A stretch of 64,000 nucleotides of DNA. Source: Nocardia jinanensis. Lineage in GTDB: Bacteria > Actinomycetota > Actinomycetes > Mycobacteriales > Mycobacteriaceae. Below the pieces are notes generated by a model. It worked only from the letters and a program-made list of their open reading frames with translations. It ran no database searches and was not told the DNA's origin. A program made the position numbers and the translations under genes. Every line of letters begins with the position of its first letter. Positions within the stretch are counted from its first letter, which is position 1. Below, piece by piece: positions 60,268-64,000 of the stretch. Location: assembly GCF_014645735.1 (NCBI RefSeq), contig NZ_BMMH01000005.1, forward strand, positions 1 through 64,000, written 5' to 3'.

Positions 60268-60285
60268 AATAATGGTAGAACCAAT
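60268..60285. promoter_or_regulatory. FadR-type operator, copy 8, joined to an AATAAT -10 box
   Basis: AATGGTAGAACCAAT contains TGGT-AGA-ACCA. It is preceded by AATAAT that shares its end, exactly as in copy 2 at 37821. The identical fusion of -10 box and operator at two promoters supports common regulation. Confidence 0.6.
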
Positions 60286-60337
60286 TGACTCGAGCTATTC
60301 AGCTCGTTACGGTCGAACCGTCGAAGGGAGCCGGGCA

Positions 60338-61453
60338 ATGTCGGCAGTGTTCAACGAGGATCAGAGCGAACTGCGCCGGATGGTGCGCGCATTCTGCGCT
60401 GACTACTTCTCGCAGGAGGACATCCGGCGCGATATCGCCGGCGACCCCGGATTCCGAACGGCCATCTGGCAGCGGATGGCGACAGAGCTCGGTCTCCAGG
60501 GCATCGCCATCGCCGAGGAATACGGCGGCTCCGGCGCCGGGCAAGTGGAATTGTGCGTGGTCATCGAAGAATTGGGCCGGTCACTGGCACCCGTACCCTT
60601 CCTGTCCACGATCGCGATGTCCGCCGCTCTCCTGTCGGCGACCGGCGACCGATCCGCCCAAAGCCGCCTGCTACCCGGTATCGCCGATGGCTCGCAGACC
60701 GTCACCGTGGCCCACCGCGAACCGAACCCCCGATCTCGCGCGAGCGAAATCACCACCGAAGGCACCTACCGGGACGGGCGGTGGACGCTTTCCGGAACGA
60801 AGACCCACGTCGTCGCTGCCGACCAGTCCACGGTCCTGCTCGTCAGCGCCCGCACCCCCGACGGGCTCTCACTGTTCGAGGTGGACGCCGCCGCACCCGG
60901 TGTGCGGATCACCGCACTGGATACCCTGGACCTCACCCGGCGGCAGGCAGCGATCGATTTCCAGGCCGCGCCGGCCACACCTGTGGGAACACTCGGTAGC
61001 GCACGCCTGCCCCTGTCCGAGATGCGCTTGCGGCTTTCGGCCGCTGTCTGCGCGGAGAACACCGGCGGCGCCCTTCGCCTGTTGGAAGAATCTGCCGGCT
61101 ACGCGAATACCAGAGAACAGTTCGGCAAGCCGATCGGCAGCTTCCAGGCGATCAAACAAAAAATTGCCGATATGACCCTCGATATCGAACTCGCCCGCGC
61201 CGCCGCCTATCGAGTCGCCCGCGCGATCGACACCCGCGATGACGCGACCGCGCAGGAGGCCGCCATGGCCCACGCGCTGACCTCGGATACCTATATCAGC
61301 GCGGCCTACGACGCGATTCAGATCCACGGCGGTATCGGGTTCACCTGGGAGCATATGGCGCACCTGTATTTCCGGCGGGCCAAATCGAATGCCGCGCTCT
61401 TCGGAACCCCCGACGAACACCGCGAGCGCGCCGCCCAGCTCTTGGGTCTCTGA
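60338..61453 (+). CDS. Acyl-CoA dehydrogenase (FadE28/29-like small type)
   Basis: A 371-residue acyl-CoA dehydrogenase. AIAEEYGGSGAGQVELCVV, TLSGTKTHVVAADQ and TREQFGKPIGSFQAIKQKIA are family features. IQIHGGIGFTWEHMAHLYFRR is the conserved C-terminal segment. The classical catalytic Glu position reads ALFGTPDEH, without Glu. This is common in actinobacterial dehydrogenases that work as two-subunit complexes in steroid and side-chain oxidation. The ATG has GGGAG 8 bases upstream. It is followed by a PrpB-like lyase. A partner such as the enzyme at 43.7 kb is possible. Confidence 0.88.
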   Translation: MSAVFNEDQSELRRMVRAFCADYFSQEDIRRDIAGDPGFRTAIWQRMATELGLQGIAIAEEYGGSGAGQVELCVVIEELGRSLAPVPFLSTIAMSAALLSATGDRSAQSRLLPGIADGSQTVTVAHREPNPRSRASEITTEGTYRDGRWTLSGTKTHVVAADQSTVLLVSARTPDGLSLFEVDAAAPGVRITALDTLDLTRRQAAIDFQAAPATPVGTLGSARLPLSEMRLRLSAAVCAENTGGALRLLEESAGYANTREQFGKPIGSFQAIKQKIADMTLDIELARAAAYRVARAIDTRDDATAQEAAMAHALTSDTYISAAYDAIQIHGGIGFTWEHMAHLYFRRAKSNAALFGTPDEHRERAAQLLGL

Positions 61454-61483
61454 CCCGGAACCGCACGAGAGGAACACTGCAGA

Positions 61484-62383
61484 ATGCTGTTCTCCACCCG
61501 TACCGCCGAGGCCAAGCGCGTGGCGCTGCGGCAGCTTCTGGCGTCGAACACGATTGCCCGGTTCCCCGGCGCCTTCACCCCGCTGTCCACGCGGCTGATC
61601 GAGGAGCAGGGTTTCGAAGGGGTGTACATCTCCGGCGGAGTGCTCGCCAATGAACTCGGCTTTCCGGATATCGGACTGACCGCCCTCCCCGAGGTCGCGG
61701 CACGCGCCGGCCAGATCGCCCGGATCACCGACCTGCCCGCGCTCGTCGACGCCGACACCGGCTTCGGGGAGCCCATGAATGTGGCGCGGACCGTGCAGGA
61801 ACTCGAGAACGCCGGTTTGGCGGGTTGCCACATAGAGGATCAGGTCGATCCCAAACGCTGCGGTCACCTCGACGGCAAGTCGGTAGTCGATCTGGCCACC
61901 GCCACCCAGCGCATCCGCGCCGCGGTCCAGGCTCGCAGAGATCCGAATTTCCTCATCATGGCCCGCACCGATATCCGCGGCGTCGAGGGCCTGAACGCGG
62001 CGGTCGATCGAGCGAAAGCCCTGGTAGATGCGGGCGCCGATGCCATTTTTCCCGAGGCCATGGCCGATCTCACCGAGTTCGAGGTTCTGCGCGCGGCCGT
62101 CGATGTGCCGATCCTGGCCAATATGACCGAATTCGGGAAATCGGAACTCTTCACCACCGACCAACTCCGCGACGTCGGCGTGAACCTGGTCATATACCCG
62201 GTCACCCTGCTGCGCACGGCTCTCGGCGCGATGGAGCGCACCCTGCAGACAATCGGCCGAAACGGCACGCAGCTTGACGCCGTTCCACAAATGCTGACCC
62301 GCGCACGCCTCTACGACCTGGTCGACTACGCGAGATACAACAACTTCGACGCCGGCGTCTACGATTTCGAGATCCCTGTCTGA
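61484..62383 (+). CDS. Isocitrate lyase/PEP mutase family lyase, methylisocitrate lyase-like
   Basis: A 299-residue TIM-barrel lyase. ALVDADTGFG holds the metal-binding aspartates, and GCHIEDQVDPKRCGHLDGK carries the KRCGH active-site motif (124-128) found in methylisocitrate lyase PrpB and isocitrate lyase. FLIMARTDIRGVEGL is a family signature. It could split 2-methylisocitrate to pyruvate and succinate, consuming propionyl-CoA from side-chain cleavage, but prpC and prpD are not present here. It may instead cleave a related 2-hydroxy-tricarboxylate made in this pathway. It follows the acyl-CoA dehydrogenase by 30 bp. Confidence 0.87.
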   Translation: MLFSTRTAEAKRVALRQLLASNTIARFPGAFTPLSTRLIEEQGFEGVYISGGVLANELGFPDIGLTALPEVAARAGQIARITDLPALVDADTGFGEPMNVARTVQELENAGLAGCHIEDQVDPKRCGHLDGKSVVDLATATQRIRAAVQARRDPNFLIMARTDIRGVEGLNAAVDRAKALVDAGADAIFPEAMADLTEFEVLRAAVDVPILANMTEFGKSELFTTDQLRDVGVNLVIYPVTLLRTALGAMERTLQTIGRNGTQLDAVPQMLTRARLYDLVDYARYNNFDAGVYDFEIPV

Positions 62384-62771
62384 ACCCGGGAACCCAATCG
62401 GCCTGCCATCGGGGGCGCTCAGCATCCTTCGGGCCCACCCCGGCCGGGATCGGACGGGCCGCCCCCGGGCCGAGGAGAATCCGCGAACTCGCTACGCAAT
62501 ACATGCGAGTGGATCAGCTCAGTGGCGCGCCGAACACCTTGCGTACCGCGAGGTAGTCCACGGCCATCGTCGTCTCGTTTTCGTCTCGTTCGTGCCGAAG
62601 ACGGTCCGCCGGTGTTCTTCGGCATGCGAAGCCGTACTCGACAGGCCACCGGAGACTTCCCGATCCGCAGTCGCGGCCGGAGTTGCGGCAGGCGAAGACC
62701 GGAGTGATCGGGAGAGCAGCCGTACTCGTTCGGCGCGGTCGGTCAGCTCCCGCGGCGCAGGCGGGTGACGC
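62384..62771. other. Gene-free convergent stretch
   Basis: About 390 bp lie between the lyase and the leftward enoyl-CoA hydratase. Frames on the minus strand are short and basic. One ends with MAVDYLAVRKVFGAPLS just before 62517 and could be the tail of a lost gene. GC-rich inverted stretches near 62435-62475 may act as terminators, but no clean stem was confirmed. Confidence 0.4.
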
Positions 62772-63638
62772 TCAGGAGCCACCGGTCGCTACTGCCGGAT
62801 CGATGATCGGGGCTCCGAATCTCGGTGGCCGGTGTTCGTTGTAGGCGGCGATACCCTCTCGAAAATCGTTCTGGCGCATGAAATGACCGATGAGTTCTTT
62901 CGAATCATCGATGGCGCGACGAGGTTCGAGATGCAGGAGTTCCGCATACATCTGCCGTTTCGCGGACGTCACCGATGCGGGGGAAACCTGGGTGGCGATC
63001 ATGCGGGCCACCTTGTAGACCTCCTCCATGAGGGTCTCACGGGGGAACAGTCCATTGAGGAAGCCCATCTGCAGGAGTTCTTCGGAGTACACGACCCGGC
63101 CGGTGTACAGGATGTCGGCAGCATGAGTCAGGCCGACTATCCGCGGGAGAATCCAGGACAGTCCGTACTCCGCGGGCAGCCCCAGCCGCGGTGTCGAAGT
63201 CGTGAACTTGATTCCCTCGGCGGCGAATCGGAGATCGCAGAAGCTGGTGATGGCGGCGGCGATACCTGCGCAGGCTCCGTTGACGGCCGCGATCACCGGT
63301 ACGCGCAGACCCCACTGCCAGATGACATCGGTTTCGAACTCCGGATTGACACCGGTACCCGGCTGCGCGGCCGCGCTCGCGTCTACAGTGTCCGCGTAAT
63401 CGTCCTCACTGGTGGTATAGAAGTTCAGCGCCTTGGTATCGGCACCCACACAGAACTGGTTGCCGCTGCCGGTCAGCACCACCACGCGCACCTCGGGATC
63501 CCGGTCGAGGGTGTCCATGATCCAGCGGTATTCGGTATTCATCAGGTTCGTCCATGAGTTACCGCGCCCAGGACGATGGAACCACACCGTCGCGATCCCG
63601 TGGTCGTCGACTTCGTACCGGGTGACCTTCAGTTCCAT
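62772..63638 (-). CDS. Enoyl-CoA hydratase/isomerase family protein
   Basis: A 288-residue crotonase-fold protein. FCVGADTKALN is the first oxyanion strand, and GACAGIAAAITSFCDLRFA the second. TPRLGLPAEYGLSWILPRIVG contains a Glu at the classical catalytic position. The ATG at 63638 follows AAGG by 7 bases; a 46-residue upstream extension is unsupported. It opens another leftward unit or follows the partial SDR at the window end (141 bp gap). It is likely to hydrate or isomerise a pathway enoyl-CoA and is clearly different from the paralogue at 53.7 kb. Confidence 0.88.
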   Translation of the reverse strand: MELKVTRYEVDDHGIATVWFHRPGRGNSWTNLMNTEYRWIMDTLDRDPEVRVVVLTGSGNQFCVGADTKALNFYTTSEDDYADTVDASAAAQPGTGVNPEFETDVIWQWGLRVPVIAAVNGACAGIAAAITSFCDLRFAAEGIKFTTSTPRLGLPAEYGLSWILPRIVGLTHAADILYTGRVVYSEELLQMGFLNGLFPRETLMEEVYKVARMIATQVSPASVTSAKRQMYAELLHLEPRRAIDDSKELIGHFMRQNDFREGIAAYNEHRPPRFGAPIIDPAVATGGS

Positions 63639-63779
63639 CAGTTGCCTTCTTTCGCATGATCGGACACATTCGGTGAAATCGGTGACAGGACCGGACATCG
63701 CGGCGGGCGAGTGTCCGCTCCGCTCGCCGGATACATCGGTCCCCGTGGCCCCGTACGTGCCTCCCCGAGGGGGCAACCA

Positions 63780-64000
63780 CTACCCCTGGAACTCGGACCC
63801 CCGGCGTTCCAGGACCTGCTCGGATTCGAGGATCTCGCCGCTGACCCACTGCGGGCTCGACGAGCAGAGGATGACGGCAGCCCCGGCCATCACATCGGGG
63901 CTTTCGGCATCGGGATCGTCGGCCCGGAGGACGCCGTGGAAGACCGGCCCGGGGGTCGCCACCAACCGGGACGGACGCAGCGCGTTGACGGCGATGCCGT
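63780..64000 (-). CDS. Short-chain dehydrogenase, C-terminal part (partial)
   Basis: Only the last 73 codons are in the window; the start lies beyond base 64000. NALRPSRLVATPGPVFHGVL and the following DPDAESPDVMAGAAV match the C-terminal region of the SDR at 56.9 kb (VPTPGLVFHGVMEPDDP). This shows a paralogous short-chain dehydrogenase. It lies upstream of the enoyl-CoA hydratase on the same strand. Confidence 0.75.
   Translation of the reverse strand, partial: GIAVNALRPSRLVATPGPVFHGVLRADDPDAESPDVMAGAAVILCSSSPQWVSGEILESEQVLERRGSEFQG

Noticed and set aside
60309..60320. CGGTCGAACCG as a ninth FadR-type operator
   Set aside because: It has C instead of T at the first core position and lies only 18 bp before the ATG; too weak to list with the others.
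1..64000. tRNA, rRNA, CRISPR or intact insertion sequence
   Set aside because: I looked for the usual signs (cloverleaf ends, regular direct repeats, transposase motifs with inverted ends) and saw none; only the intron relic at 14.3 kb points to a mobile element.

Overview
The window is about 64 kb of GC-rich DNA that is almost entirely catabolic. Several traits suggest an actinomycete of the Nocardia/Rhodococcus/Mycobacterium kind. These are the many GTG starts, long ATGA/GTGA-coupled operons, three P450s with dedicated ferredoxins, a mycofactocin-type short-chain dehydrogenase, ferredoxin-fused FprB-like reductases and class III CoA-transferases. The genus is an inference. I saw no rRNA, tRNA, CRISPR array or intact mobile element.

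Region A (1-14.1 kb). After the last codons of a pntB-like gene and its terminator comes a divergent oxidative module. Leftward: [3Fe-4S] ferredoxin, P450, ferredoxin-fused NADP reductase, short-chain dehydrogenase (SDR), acyl-CoA dehydrogenase and MaoC hydratase. Rightward: flavin monooxygenase with an NTF2-like domain, Baeyer-Villiger-type monooxygenase, aldehyde dehydrogenase, acyl-CoA ligase and a small ACT-domain protein. Together they read as hydroxylation, ketone formation, oxygen insertion, aldehyde oxidation, CoA activation and beta-oxidation. The two arms share an intergenic region with two facing promoters and repeated operator-like sequences.

Region B (14.1-25.2 kb). A remnant of a group II intron reverse transcriptase borders a ten-gene leftward operon: lipoprotein binding protein, IlvD/Edd dehydratase, two permeases, ATPase, alpha/beta hydrolase, FAD oxidoreductase, two-subunit aconitase X and SDR. 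A divergent IclR regulator faces it across a palindromic operator candidate. This looks like an uptake-plus-catabolism operon for a hydroxylated acid that is not identified.

Region C (25.5-29.8 kb). A TetR regulator precedes a coupled P450 operon: [3Fe-4S] ferredoxin, a reductase lacking its C-terminal third, a dehydrogenase fused to a carboxymuconolactone-decarboxylase domain, and the P450. A strong promoter carries a perfect inverted repeat just downstream of its -10 box.

Region D (29.9-34.4 kb). This patch is harder to interpret. It holds a RibB-RibA-like protein lacking the catalytic motifs of both domains, an isochorismatase-type remnant, a quinone-oxidoreductase-like MDR protein, and a run of small rightward genes: a 30-residue ORF, an ACT-like protein, a DUF3263-like protein, a SnoaL-like protein and a 48-residue hydrophobic-tailed peptide.

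Region E (35.1-64 kb). A FadR-type GntR regulator sits beside a gentisate ring-cleavage module: flavin hydroxylase, gentisate dioxygenase, fumarylpyruvate-hydrolase-like protein and PrpF-family isomerase. A large set of CoA-dependent side-chain genes follows: ligase, two acyl-CoA dehydrogenases, two enoyl-CoA hydratases, two CoA-transferase subunits, thioesterase, SDRs and aldehyde dehydrogenase. A class I P450 system, an aromatic-acid/H+ symporter, an IclR regulator and a PrpB-like lyase complete it. Eight copies of a motif of the form TGGTnnnACC lie in intergenic regions of this part and match the known FadR-subfamily operator pattern. The region therefore reads as one regulon that converts a substituted aromatic or alicyclic acid to gentisate and central metabolites.
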